Source: Kamptonema sp. UHCC 0994
GTDB lineage: Bacteria > Cyanobacteriota > Cyanobacteriia > Cyanobacteriales > Microcoleaceae
Length of the DNA stretch: 40,522 bases
Assembly (NCBI RefSeq): GCF_029167235.1
Contig: NZ_JARFTR010000288.1
Coordinates: forward strand, 1 to 40,522
Direction of reading: 5' to 3'
Below, one piece after another: positions 7,878 through 17,800 of the stretch. The notes beneath the pieces were generated by a model, which was not told the origin of the DNA, made no database searches, and worked only from the letters and a program-made list of their open reading frames with translations. Each line of letters begins with the position of its first letter. Within the stretch, counting starts at the first letter, position 1. Both the position numbers and the translations under genes were made by a program.

Positions 7878-9869
7878 ATGAGCATCGCCAAACCCCCTCT
7901 CCGAAAATTCCGGCTCCGCACCAGCGTTGTGTTGCCCTTTGTGCTGCAAATTATCGCTGCTGTTGGGTTTGTGGGTTATCTCTCCTTCCGAAATAGTCAA
8001 CAGTCGATTAACGAGTTGACCTTCCAACTTAGCAACAAAGTTACTGGTCAAATCGATCGACATCTGGAAAGCTATCTAGAAAAACCTCATTTGTTGCAGG
8101 GGGTTTTGGCCTCGGCATTTCGCAATGGCAATTTAGATCCAAATGATTTTCAGGCCCTAGAGCGGCAATTTTGGTCAGATATTAAACTAACAGATTCAGT
8201 TGACTACATTTATATTGGCAAAGACAACGGCGATTTTATCGGGGTGCAGCGATATCTTGATGGTAAATTAGTGGTTAAGTTTCGCGATCGCACGACGGAT
8301 TCTAATCGAGTAGTTTATGAAATCAAGCAACCCGGCGATCGCTTTGAGCAATTGCAATCTAAGCCCTACGATCCTCGCGATCGACCTTGGTATACTGTTA
8401 CTATGGCTGCTAAAGTCCCTAGTTGGACTCCGATCTTTAATTCAGAAAATTTGGGAGTTTTACAGATTTCTCCTACTACTCCTGTCTACGATAGCCAAGG
8501 GCAATTAGTCGGAGTATTGTCTACAAATTTGCTGCTGGCACAACTCAACCAATTTCTTAATGGTTTATCTATTAGCAAGTCTGGTGAAGCTTTTATCATT
8601 GAGCGATCGGGAGATTTAGTTGCTAGTTCAACTGCCGAAATTCCTGCGGTTAAAGTTCCGGGAAAAGAAGAGCCAGGGCGCTTGAAGGCTTTGGATAGTA
8701 AGGAACCTATCATTCGATTCACTGCTCAAAAATTGCAAGAACAAAGCAATACTTTTATCCAAATTCAAAAACCTCAGCAATTTCAGTTTGTGTTAAATGG
8801 TAAAACGCAACTGGTGCAGATTTCTCCACTACAACAGGTTAAAGGATTGGATTGGTTGATTGTGGTTGTGATTCCAGAAGAAGACTTTATGGCTCAAATT
8901 TATGAGAATACTCGTAACACGATATTGTTTGTAATAGTAGCATTGGGAATTGCGATTGCCATTGGCATTCAGACGGCTAATTGGATTACTCGTCCGTTGC
9001 TAAGAATGTCTCAGGCATCAACAGAAATTGCTCAAGGAAATCTCGATCAACAGATAGAAACCAGCCCGATTATAGAAATTGATATTTTAAGCCAGTCTTT
9101 TAATGATATGAGTAGGCAATTGAAGGATTCATTTGCTGCTTTACACCAAAGTCAAGAAGAGTTACGCCTAGCCAATGAAGAGTTAGAAAATCGGGTAGAA
9201 CGGCGCACGGCTCAATTACGTAAGGAAAAAGAAAGATCGGAACAACTATTATTAAATATCTTACCATCTGAGATTGCGGAACGTCTCAAAAGAACTAATG
9301 AATCTCCGGCAGAACACTTTGAGGAGGCGACTATTTTGTTCGCTGATATTGTTGGCTTCACCAGCCTATCATCCCGCATGGAACCGATGGAATTAGTCGG
9401 TGGGCTTAATCAAATTTTCTCTGCCTTCGATCAGTTGACAGAAAAGTATAATCTGGAAAAAATTAAAACTATTGGTGATGCCTATATGGTAGTAGGCGGG
9501 TTGCCTCTTCCGCGTTCAGATCATGCTACGGCAATTGCTAATATGGCATTAGATATGCAGGCTTATATGCAAAGTCTGGATAGCATTTTTGGGGAATCTT
9601 TAGAAATACGGATTGGGATTAATAGCGGGCCTGTTATTGCTGGAGTTATTGGTATTAAGAAATTTATCTACGATCTTTGGGGAGATGCTGTTAATGTGGC
9701 TTCTCGGATGGAATCTCATGGTAAACCTGGTTATATTCAGGTGACAGAGGCTACTTATGCTCATTTGAAAGAGGATTATATACTGGAATCAAGGGGTGCG
9801 ATTGCTGTGAAGGGTCGGGGAGAAATGACTACTTACTGGTTAGTGGGTAGGCGATCGATTGGAGGTTAA
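7878..9869 (+). CDS. Membrane-bound class III adenylate cyclase
   Basis: The protein (663 residues) makes cAMP from ATP in response to an external signal. Order of parts: cytoplasmic N-terminus, membrane helix 1 (about 16-37), a Cache-type extracytoplasmic sensor (about 45-340; DPRDRPWYTVTMAAK, GVLSTNLLL), membrane helix 2 (about 345-370), HAMP (about 368-420), coiled coil (about 420-460, EELRLANEELENRVERRTAQ), then the cyclase domain (about 475-655). The catalytic residues are all present: metal-binding Asp490 and Asp534, adenine-selecting Lys530 (KIKTIGDAYM) and Asp599 (YDLWGD), and transition-state Asn606 and Arg610. Lys and Asp rather than Glu and Cys at the selectivity positions favour ATP over GTP. 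It is monocistronic by spacing. The sensed ligand is unknown. Confidence 0.93.
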   Translation: MSIAKPPLRKFRLRTSVVLPFVLQIIAAVGFVGYLSFRNSQQSINELTFQLSNKVTGQIDRHLESYLEKPHLLQGVLASAFRNGNLDPNDFQALERQFWSDIKLTDSVDYIYIGKDNGDFIGVQRYLDGKLVVKFRDRTTDSNRVVYEIKQPGDRFEQLQSKPYDPRDRPWYTVTMAAKVPSWTPIFNSENLGVLQISPTTPVYDSQGQLVGVLSTNLLLAQLNQFLNGLSISKSGEAFIIERSGDLVASSTAEIPAVKVPGKEEPGRLKALDSKEPIIRFTAQKLQEQSNTFIQIQKPQQFQFVLNGKTQLVQISPLQQVKGLDWLIVVVIPEEDFMAQIYENTRNTILFVIVALGIAIAIGIQTANWITRPLLRMSQASTEIAQGNLDQQIETSPIIEIDILSQSFNDMSRQLKDSFAALHQSQEELRLANEELENRVERRTAQLRKEKERSEQLLLNILPSEIAERLKRTNESPAEHFEEATILFADIVGFTSLSSRMEPMELVGGLNQIFSAFDQLTEKYNLEKIKTIGDAYMVVGGLPLPRSDHATAIANMALDMQAYMQSLDSIFGESLEIRIGINSGPVIAGVIGIKKFIYDLWGDAVNVASRMESHGKPGYIQVTEATYAHLKEDYILESRGAIAVKGRGEMTTYWLVGRRSIGG

Positions 9870-9918
9870 TAGTTGATGCAAGTTTTGGGTTGATTGGTGA
9901 TAATTATGGTAGAATTAC

Positions 9919-10009
9919 AGGACTTACACACAACTAACGCAATTCTGTCATTGCGAGGCTGCCGAAGCAATCTCAAACCCTTGGTACACCGTTACAGTGC
10001 GTAAGTCCT
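9919..10009. mobile_element. MITE-like element
   Basis: It is bounded by AGGACTTACACA and TGCGTAAGTCCT. The interior has one arm of another dispersed repeat, GTCATTGCGAGGCTGCCGAA, which also occurs in the long palindrome at 26120-26241. The element is 91 bp with no coding capacity and lies between the cyclase and CHAT genes. Confidence 0.6.
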
Positions 10010-10055
10010 GAATTACTAAATAATAATTCTCTCGGTCAATCTCCCCCTACCCGAA

Positions 10056-12257
10056 ATGGATCAACTACGCCGCCAAGCTTATCAAAATTTGATTGATGCT
10101 CTCCTCACCTGCGATCGCGAGGAAAGAATGAGCATTATGCAGGCTAATTTAGAGTTGATAGACGAGGGTTTTGCCCAATTTTTGCGGCGAGACTGGGCAA
10201 CTCAAACTCTGGCAAAGTTGCAGGGTGAAGAAGCTTTCAATTGCGCTATTAATTTATACGGTTTGAATCTTGGTTTTTCTAGTCTGCGGCAAGGCAGTCG
10301 GGCAAGTAATTTAGAGGTGGCAATCGCTTGTTTGGAGATTGGGTTAACTGTTATTACTCGCGAAGCTTACTCGGAATATTGGGCAGCGTTTCAAAACAGT
10401 CTGGGTGCTACCTACAGCAACAGAATCAGAGGGGAAAAAGCTGAGAATTTGGAACTGGCGATCGCGGCTTATTTGGCATCTTTGGAAGTTCGCACCCGTG
10501 AGGCTTTTCCCCCAGATTGGGCAAAGACTCAATATAATTTGGGTAATGCCTACAGCCATAGAATCAGAGGGGAAAAAGCTGAGAATTTGGAACTGGCGAT
10601 CGCGGCTTATTTGGCATCCTTGGAAGTTCGCACCCGTGAGGCTTTTCCGATCGATAATGCGACAACTTTATATAATCTCGGACTTGCCTACCGCCAGGAT
10701 AATTCCCAACTCCCAGCAGCTTACGATACCTTTAACACTGCCATTGAGACAGTTGAATTAATGCGGAGTGAAATCATTATCGGTGGTGAAGCAGACAGAC
10801 AGAAATTAGCCGAAGAATGGAATAAACTTTATCAGGTAATGGTTGAAGTTTGCCTAGCAATGGCAAACCAAACTGCCGCCCTAGAATACGTCGAACGTAG
10901 CAAAACCAGAAACCTCGTAGAATTATTTTACAAGGCCCGCAGTCTCGCGCAAAATCCACAGCCGATTAGTTTTGCTGAAATTGGCAATCTGTTAGCTGAA
11001 GATGAGGCAATTTTGGAATGGTACATTACCATTAACCACTTTAAAGTTTTTATTGTCACCTCTCAACCCCCCCAACCCCCGCTTACTAAGGGGGGGCTAA
11101 GAAGGGTAGATATTTGGGAATCTTCCTATCAAGATTTGCAAGCATTAGAGGAATTTCAACGGGAATATATCGACGACATCAAGGATAATGAAAAATACGA
11201 CAACTGGAAAAACCAGCTAGAAACCCGCCTGGAAAAATTAGCTGAAATCTTACATATAGATGAAATAATTTCTCGCCTCCCGGAAACTTGTCAGCGATTA
11301 ATCTTAGTTCCCTTCCGATATTTGCACTTATTACCGCTTCACGCCTTAACCAGTCGCAGACTCAGGCAAAATGTAGAAGAAACTGGCAGTCTCCTCGATC
11401 TTTTCCCTGGCGGCGTGAGATATACTCCCAGTTGTCAGCTATTACTATTATCTCAGCGGGTAAATCCGCCTGGGGAAGAGTCATCACCTAGAAGATTGTT
11501 TGCCATTCAAAACCCGACAGAAGATTTAGACTTCACCGATATCGAAGTTGAAGCAATTGCTAAATCCTTTAATCCTGCGGAAGTTTTGATTCGGGAAAAG
11601 GCAAGTAAGACAGGATTGCAGCAACAAATTGCCGGGTTGCAAAATGCCGATATCGCCCACTTTTCCTGTCACGGCTTTTTCGACTTTTCCAATCCCCGGA
11701 AATCAGCTTTAATCTTAGCTGGGGCGAAAATTGCCACCGATAACGTTAACTCGGAGGAAAAAAGTTATATTCGTTCCCGCCGAGGCGAAACCTTCGACAT
11801 CGCCGAATGTCTGACGCTGGAAGAAATCTTTAATTTGTCACTGAGTAAGTGCCGTTTAGTTACGCTTTCCGCTTGCGAAACTGGGTTAACGGATATTAGA
11901 TATAGCACTGATGAGTATATCGGATTGCCTAGTGGTTTTTTCTATGCCGGGGCTACGAGTGTAATTAGCACTTTGTGGGCGGTTAATGATGTATCTACGG
12001 CAATTTTGATGATCAAGTTTTATGAGATTTTGTTGTCTAAAAGTCGGCCGCCTGTGGCGATCGCTTTGCGGGAGTCGCAGTTGTGGCTAAGGGGGGCAAG
12101 TGTGCAAGATTTGCTAGATTGGGCTGATAGTTCAAAGTTACTGGATAGCCAGAATAAGGAGAGGATTAAAAAGAGACTTAGACGCAGTGGCAAACTCGAT
12201 GATAAACCTTATCAAGACTCTTTATACTGGGCGGCTTTTTGCGCCGTTGGACAATAA
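10056..12257 (+). CDS. TPR-CHAT caspase-like protein
   Basis: CHAT proteins are caspase-fold cysteine proteases, often joined to TPRs that receive a signal. In the 733-residue protein, residues about 75-285 are TPR-like repeats. Two neighbouring 46-residue units (120-165 and 166-211) are almost identical in protein and DNA over about 98 bases, so this part expanded recently. Residues about 400-733 are the CHAT domain with the dyad His539 (AHFSCHGFF) and Cys607 (LSACETGLTD), plus LILVPFRYLHLLPLHAL and GFFYAGATSVISTLWAVND. All look intact, so protease activity is likely. No membrane segment is seen. A short Pro-rich stretch (PPQPPLTKGG, about 340-349) is encoded by a C-rich repeat often seen in cyanobacterial genes. 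No obvious substrate gene is adjacent. HetF-like roles in cyanobacteria are one analogy, but this is inference. Confidence 0.9.
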   Translation: MDQLRRQAYQNLIDALLTCDREERMSIMQANLELIDEGFAQFLRRDWATQTLAKLQGEEAFNCAINLYGLNLGFSSLRQGSRASNLEVAIACLEIGLTVITREAYSEYWAAFQNSLGATYSNRIRGEKAENLELAIAAYLASLEVRTREAFPPDWAKTQYNLGNAYSHRIRGEKAENLELAIAAYLASLEVRTREAFPIDNATTLYNLGLAYRQDNSQLPAAYDTFNTAIETVELMRSEIIIGGEADRQKLAEEWNKLYQVMVEVCLAMANQTAALEYVERSKTRNLVELFYKARSLAQNPQPISFAEIGNLLAEDEAILEWYITINHFKVFIVTSQPPQPPLTKGGLRRVDIWESSYQDLQALEEFQREYIDDIKDNEKYDNWKNQLETRLEKLAEILHIDEIISRLPETCQRLILVPFRYLHLLPLHALTSRRLRQNVEETGSLLDLFPGGVRYTPSCQLLLLSQRVNPPGEESSPRRLFAIQNPTEDLDFTDIEVEAIAKSFNPAEVLIREKASKTGLQQQIAGLQNADIAHFSCHGFFDFSNPRKSALILAGAKIATDNVNSEEKSYIRSRRGETFDIAECLTLEEIFNLSLSKCRLVTLSACETGLTDIRYSTDEYIGLPSGFFYAGATSVISTLWAVNDVSTAILMIKFYEILLSKSRPPVAIALRESQLWLRGASVQDLLDWADSSKLLDSQNKERIKKRLRRSGKLDDKPYQDSLYWAAFCAVGQ

Positions 12258-12271
12258 ATGTTAGGGGTTTA

Positions 12272-12458
12272 TGGTGGGTGGGGGCGGGTTTATTTAACCT
12301 GTCGATTTTATTTGAGATTATTGGCGAACCCGCCCCTACAAGTTTGTCGAAAATGAGGCAATATTTCAGGTTAAATAGATATAATTTCTGTAGGGGCGGG
12401 TTCACCAGTATCTTTAATCTCCCATCCCAGAACTTCATAAACCCGCCCCGCCCATACT
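12272..12458. repeat. Nested palindromic GGGGCGGGTT repeat
   Basis: The outer arms are GGGGCGGGTTTAT and ATAAACCCGCCCC, nested around ATTTAACCTG/CAGGTTAAAT and around the perfect pair GAACCCGCCCCTACA/TGTAGGGGCGGGTTC (12326-12340 and 12390-12404). The whole forms a compound hairpin between the converging CHAT gene and the unknown gene that ends at 12457. It may act as a terminator. It looks like a dispersed cyanobacterial repeat. Confidence 0.65.
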
Positions 12459-12960
12459 ATGAAACTAAAACCTCTCCAACTAATTTTTGAAATTGTCCCG
12501 TTTGCAGATTTAAACTAAAGCGATCGCCCTCCACCAATTGAATCACCAAATTATTGCCGATCGTAGAAAATTGTTCAGGAAAATCTGGCAAGCCGCGATT
12601 AAATCTCAGGGAACCATTCGGATTAAATAATAATATCTCATTTTCAGTCAAAACAGCAGTAACTTTTTGAATAACTGCCATCTGAATTAAGTTAGCAGTA
12701 AGAGGCATCGCCAAACTAAGGCGACCACTTTCTAGGCAAATAGCTACTAACTGCTGATCGATGCCAATCCAGAGCATTTTTTGATCGGTTGAATACTCAA
12801 TACTTAACTCAACTAATTGACTTCGCCAACTTAGCCCATAATATCCCAAAACTTCCCCCAAATCAAGACGAGCAAATTTTTGAGCATATTGGTGACAAAT
12901 GATTTGCCTAATGCCTGGGATTTGGTCAAATTCTGATTTGCTAATCGTTTCAATCTTCAT
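12457..12960 (-). CDS. Hypothetical protein, 167 residues
   Basis: I do not recognise this protein. It begins MKIETISKSEFDQIPGIRQI and is rich in short beta-type segments (LVELSIEY, MLWIGIDQQLVAIC, EILLFNPNGSLRF, NLVIQLVEGDRFSLNL), which suggests a beta-sandwich or an incomplete beta-propeller. There is no signal peptide and no membrane segment. No catalytic motif is evident, and two cysteines are present. It converges on the CHAT gene through a palindromic repeat. It is divergent, 18 bases apart, from a broken gene fragment at 12979. Codon use and HIP1 content match the surroundings, so it is probably a genuine gene of unknown function. Confidence 0.65.
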   Translation of the reverse strand: MKIETISKSEFDQIPGIRQIICHQYAQKFARLDLGEVLGYYGLSWRSQLVELSIEYSTDQKMLWIGIDQQLVAICLESGRLSLAMPLTANLIQMAVIQKVTAVLTENEILLFNPNGSLRFNRGLPDFPEQFSTIGNNLVIQLVEGDRFSLNLQTGQFQKLVGEVLVS

Positions 12961-12978
12961 GGTAGCTTGTTATTAATA

Positions 12979-13260
12979 ATGATTGCCACTCCTGAAAAGT
13001 TGATCCTTTCCATCCGAGGCATAGTTGAAATAGAACAAGCCAGAAGCGATCGCGCCCTACAAACCAGAGTCACCGTTATCGGTGTCGGCTTAGGAGTATA
13101 AGGAGTAGCCGCCACCGCTTACCCCTACTTAATCAAGCAAGACCCGCCAAATCCAATAAACTTTATCCTATCCATCATCATCAGCATCATTCTCGGAGGA
13201 ATAGCCGCCGCCATTACCTTTGCAGCTATTCAAATATGGCCTAAAAAGCCCCGAAATTAA
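12979..13260 (+). pseudogene. Broken small membrane protein fragment
   Basis: The frame starts MIATPEKLILSIRGIVEIEQ and carries a TAA stop at 13099-13101. The same frame then continues as GVAATAYPYLIKQDPP and a membrane helix (FILSIIISIILGGIAAAITF), ending with a normal TAA at 13258-13260. The segments before and after the stop read like one protein. RVTVIGVGLGV and GVAATAYPYLIKQ together look like a hydrophobic helix plus loop, followed by a second helix. The arrangement resembles the C-terminal membrane part of a larger cyanobacterial protein. The likely history is loss of the N-terminus plus a nonsense mutation. Expression of the first 40 residues alone cannot be excluded. Confidence 0.6.
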
Positions 13261-13353
13261 ACATCTTAAATATCACATTTAAACTATGATTAAACTCACA
13301 AATAACTAGCCTTAGTTTCAATAGTAAAAGAGTCAACCTTTGATTTTGAAAAA

Positions 13354-14640
13354 TCAATCAACCGGAGTAATCTCTATCCAAACACCCGTTTTTTCAGCCA
13401 CCGGTACATACTCAACACTCAACTTAGAAACACAACTAATTCTATCATCCAGAAGCACTCCCGCCCCATTCATAGTTAGCGCATCCAGACACGCACCCGC
13501 TAAATTATCCAAATCAGAATTAGTGCGGTGCTTTCCCACAAAACGCATTAAAATCGACGCTCTTTTTATTGGCAATTCTATAGTTAAATTCAACTCAGAT
13601 AGTTGACTATAAATTTCCACCTCAGCCATATTTCGCCACGTTCGATATCGCTGTGGCATAAATGTCCCATTCCCAGTTACTCGCGGCCGCGCTTTGGGGA
13701 CTACATTACCGGGTATAAAAAATATTATAACTTCGCTAGATTGAGGAATATCAAAAACTTCTAATTTTTCAACATTTAGAGTAATTATTTCCTGGGGCGA
13801 TGAGCAATTAAAAACCTCTAAACTCTCAATTACTTCAGGGGTTATTATCTGTTTTTCAGATGTAATATTCTCAATTACTTCAGAAGTTATTATCGGCTCT
13901 TCAGATGCGATTTCCTCAATTATTTCAGAAGTTATTATCGACTCTTCAAATATAATATTTTCAATTATTTCAGAAGTTACGAGCGGCTCTTCAGATGCGA
14001 TTTCCTCAATTATTTCAGAAGTTATTATCGACTTTTCCGATGTAATATTCTCAATTACTCCAGAAGTTATTACTTGTTCGTCCGATGCAGTATCTTCAAT
14101 TATTTCAGAATTTATTATAGACTCTTCATACACCATCTCCTCTAATTCTAATTCTTCATCTTCCTCTAAATAATTAATAGATTGCGCTCTGTCAAGACTA
14201 TCCTCCTGAGTAGAAATAATAAAATTTTGTACAAAACTTTCCCTTCCAACACTTCGGGGTTTATCCTTCGGTAAACCCGGCCATCCTTTAGCCATTTGCA
14301 TATAAGTTTCTGCCGTTCTTTGTGACAGATTACAATTAGCTTTTAGCCAAATTTCCCATTGTTCAGGTTGTAATTTTGCCTGAGCGTCCAACAACCACTC
14401 CCCAGCGTTGCGAGCATACAACAGTCCCGCCATCGGAGAAGTCTGACACTGCTCGTGAGCCCCCTTAATTTCCGCCCCCAATTCCAGAAGCGTCATCGGC
14501 AAAGGGGCAGAATTCATCAGCACTTCCAAGTAACTAGATAAAACTAGCCACAAAGTTTTTGCACCCGCCATTTCTCCCCCTTCGCTTGCAGGGAAAGGAT
14601 TTGCAATGTTGAGTTGTTTGTTGAGATTGTTAGTGTCCAC
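13354..14640 (-). CDS. DUF3102-RusA fusion with acidic repeat linker
   Basis: This single 428-residue frame joins three parts. Residues about 50-122 resemble DUF3102, a phage- and plasmid-associated family (ARNAGEWLLDAQAKL, WEIWLKANCNLSQRTAETYM). Residues 171-275 are seven 15-residue imperfect repeats of the type SEEPIITSEVIENIT, strongly acidic and Ile-rich, visible as a 45-bp DNA period. Residues about 303-425 are a RusA-type Holliday junction resolvase: PGNVVPKARPRVT, YRTWRNMAEVEI, then NSDLDNLAGACLDAL with Asp376 and Asp378, and VLLDDR with Asp398/399. These match the acidic metal-binding residues of RusA, so nuclease activity is plausible. Such genes usually sit in phages, but no phage genes are adjacent. 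The gene is flanked by a pseudogene fragment and by treS. Confidence 0.8.
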   Translation of the reverse strand: MDTNNLNKQLNIANPFPASEGGEMAGAKTLWLVLSSYLEVLMNSAPLPMTLLELGAEIKGAHEQCQTSPMAGLLYARNAGEWLLDAQAKLQPEQWEIWLKANCNLSQRTAETYMQMAKGWPGLPKDKPRSVGRESFVQNFIISTQEDSLDRAQSINYLEEDEELELEEMVYEESIINSEIIEDTASDEQVITSGVIENITSEKSIITSEIIEEIASEEPLVTSEIIENIIFEESIITSEIIEEIASEEPIITSEVIENITSEKQIITPEVIESLEVFNCSSPQEIITLNVEKLEVFDIPQSSEVIIFFIPGNVVPKARPRVTGNGTFMPQRYRTWRNMAEVEIYSQLSELNLTIELPIKRASILMRFVGKHRTNSDLDNLAGACLDALTMNGAGVLLDDRISCVSKLSVEYVPVAEKTGVWIEITPVD

Positions 14641-14814
14641 TTACTTAGATGCTTTTCCCTACTCAAAAATAGTGCTTAAACTAAAAAAATGCTCCAACGG
14701 GATAGATGCCGAAAGTACGATCGCACATCAGCAATTATAGCCGAATGCAGCATTTTTTAGTTATTTAGAAGAGCAGAAAGTAGAAAGCAATAAAAGCAAT
14801 GGTTTTACTAGAAA

Positions 14815-17800
14815 TCAACCGAGTAACTGCTCAACCGGAAAATCAATCAAATATAAAATCCGTTCGAGAGTAATTTCTGCCCAATCTGGGTGGCTATTGA
14901 GTTCATTAGCCAACTCATAAACCACTTTTTCCAAAATATAAGCATCCAGTAATACTTGCAGTTCCTCCGTAGATTTAGGTAGAAAATTTGCATCGCCTGC
15001 TGTCATCAAATAACTCTTGAGGAAAGCAACACTAACCCACCCATACCAAAACTTAGCCCATTGATTCATTGTGGGGAGAGTTTCAGCTCGAATTATGCCG
15101 TTTTCTATCTCTTTGCGGAGGGATAAAGTGGCAGCATAATTGAAAGATTGCACCATTCCTGCAACATCTCGCAAAGGCGAGCGCTTCATGCGCCGCTCGC
15201 TCAAAGGACGTGCCGGTTCTCCTTCAAAATCAATAATGATAAAATCTTTGCCCGTATAGAGCACTTGACCTAAATGGTAATCCCCGTGACAGCGAATACG
15301 CTGAGCTGTGATTTTAAGGTTCAAAATAGACCTAAATTTTCCGATCAACTGCTCTGGATGGCTGAGGATAACTTGCGCCATTTTTTGTCCATCTGGCGAT
15401 AAATTTAAAAGCCCCTTTCTTAGCAGCAATAAAGTTCTACCAGTGAGATTTCTCATCTGCTGATAAATGGAACGCTGGTAAAAAGATGTGAAATTTTCTG
15501 CGGCAAAACTGGGATTCTCTAAATCCGAAGCTAAGGTTAAATGCAGTTCCGCCGTTCGCCGACCCAAAAGTTCGGCAGATGTCAAATAAGTACCGATAAG
15601 TTCGTGAGCCAATTCTGGCATTTCAACTGATAGATTAGATACCAGCGAGTTTGATGGCTGTTGCACTGGTAAGGGTAAAGCAGTGGGTAAATAACTTTCG
15701 CCATAACCTGATAAATTTTCGTGAGAATGCTTTGCACCTACGACCATTACTTGCTCGAAATAGTGACTTAAGCTATCCAATGTATAAGACCAAGCATCCC
15801 TAGCTTCGGGAATAAACTTGTGCAATATTCCAATTGTAATCGATTCGCTTCCTGGGCGGCGGTACTCTAAGGCTCCTGCAACTGGAATATATGGTTGGAT
15901 GGGGTTTTTCTCAGTTAAGAATTGCCCAATTTCTAGGTCGGGATTGATACCTTCCTCAACTTTGCGGAACAATTTAAGGATTAAGCGATCGCCGTAAACT
16001 ACTGAAGTATTGCTTTTTTCTCCCTTAATTAAACGGGGTTCAACGTGCGATAAGTCTTCTTCCGGGGTTAATTCCTTGGTAATCGTTGTTAGCAATTTAC
16101 CAGCAGTACCCATGTATTGACGGGAATTGGCGATCGCGTCCAAGGGAAAGCTCAAAAAGTCTTTCTCTCCCCCAGCGTCAAATAGCACGCCAATTTCATC
16201 ACTTTTGCCGATAAACTTGAGTTCTGCGATCGCCTGTGCAGAATGAAGACTTTGTGATGGCTGGTTTTGCTTATAATTTGTCACGTTGCCCTCAGCCAAT
16301 ATCTCCCCACCATCCCCAACACTACTAATTTTTTCGTAGCCTAGAGGTAGCACATAAGTTTCGGCCATTCCTTCCGTATAATCTACTTTTAAAAATACCA
16401 AATAATAGGTATTAATAAATTGTTTGTGAGCCGATATTGATGGTGAACCTGAACTTTCGCCAGCAAATACAGAGGAATTTATCGGAATAACTTCTGTAAT
16501 TTGTACCGCTTGAATTGTCCGATCTTTGCCACCAAACCAACGAAAGCTACGTAAGTATTTAGGTAAAATAGTAGCAATCTGGGCTGTTGATTTGTTATTG
16601 GGATTAAAAATACTCTCCCAATTACCACTAACAGTCAAAGTCGGCAGTTTTATTTGCGGTAATTGCTGTGGATAAACATCCGGTTTAAGTGCGATCGTAA
16701 ACCAATAAAACGAGTGAGGAGTGAGACTCAGAAAGTAAGGATAATCCCCAATAGTGGGAAATTCAGAGCGACCAAAAATCTCAATTGGCACCGAACCCTT
16801 GAAGGGCGACAGGTCTAATTCAACTGTTTGAACAAAGCGCGACAAATTCGCTACAACTAGGATATGTTCTCCATCGTAAATACGCATAAAAGCCAAGACT
16901 TTGCGGTTTTCTGGATACAGAAATTCAAAGGTTCCGCGACCAAATGCTTGGAAGTGCTGCCTAATTCCAATTAAGCGTTTCATCCACCACCACAGCGAAT
17001 TTAGGTTAGATCGTTGCGCTTCTACATTAATGGCTTCATAGTGGTATTCTGGGTCAAGAATTGGCGGTGCGTATAACTTTTGAGGATTTGCCCGACTAAA
17101 GCCCGCATTGCGATCGCCACTCCATTGCATCGGAGTTCTTACCCCATTGCGATCGCCTAAATAAATATTATCCCCCATTCCAATTTCATCCCCGTAGTAA
17201 AGTACAGGAGTACCGGGAAGAGAAAGCAAAAGAGCATTCATTAACTCAATGCGGCGGCGGTTATTTCCCATTAAAGGAGCTAAACGACGGCGGATACCTA
17301 AATTAATCCTCGCTTGGGTATCTTGAGCATAAACTCGGTACATATAATCCCGGTCTTCATCGCTCACCATTTCTAAGGTTAATTCATCATGATTGCGGAG
17401 GAATAAAGCCCATTGACAGTTATCAGGGATGTGAGGAGTTTGCTGAATAATATCAATAATTGGGAAGCTATCTTCCATCTGCAACGACATGAATAAACGT
17501 GGCATTAGAGGAAAATGAAAGTTCATGTGACATTCATCTCCCTGAGCATAATATTGCACCGCATCTTCCGGCCACTGATTAGCCTCAGCAAGTAGCATTC
17601 GATTCGGGAATTTTTCGTCTACGTGCTTCCGTAATTGTTTTAGGAAAAAGTGCGTTTCTGAAAGGTTTTCACAATTAGTACCATCCCGCTCGTACAGATA
17701 AGGAACGGCATCCATCCGTAGCCCATCTACACCCATAGCTAACCAGAAATCGACAGTATCTAAAATTGCTTGGCGCACCGCTGGATTGTCATAATTTAAA

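Noticed and set aside
10405-10761. Plus-strand frame of 118 codons within the TPR-CHAT gene
   Set aside because: It is a shifted reading of the duplicated TPR units, and the protein pattern (repeats, catalytic dyad) belongs to the main frame.
13354-14640. Prophage or plasmid remnant around the RusA gene
   Set aside because: No integrase, capsid, terminase or replication gene lies beside it, so a phage origin is possible for the gene but a prophage is not supported.
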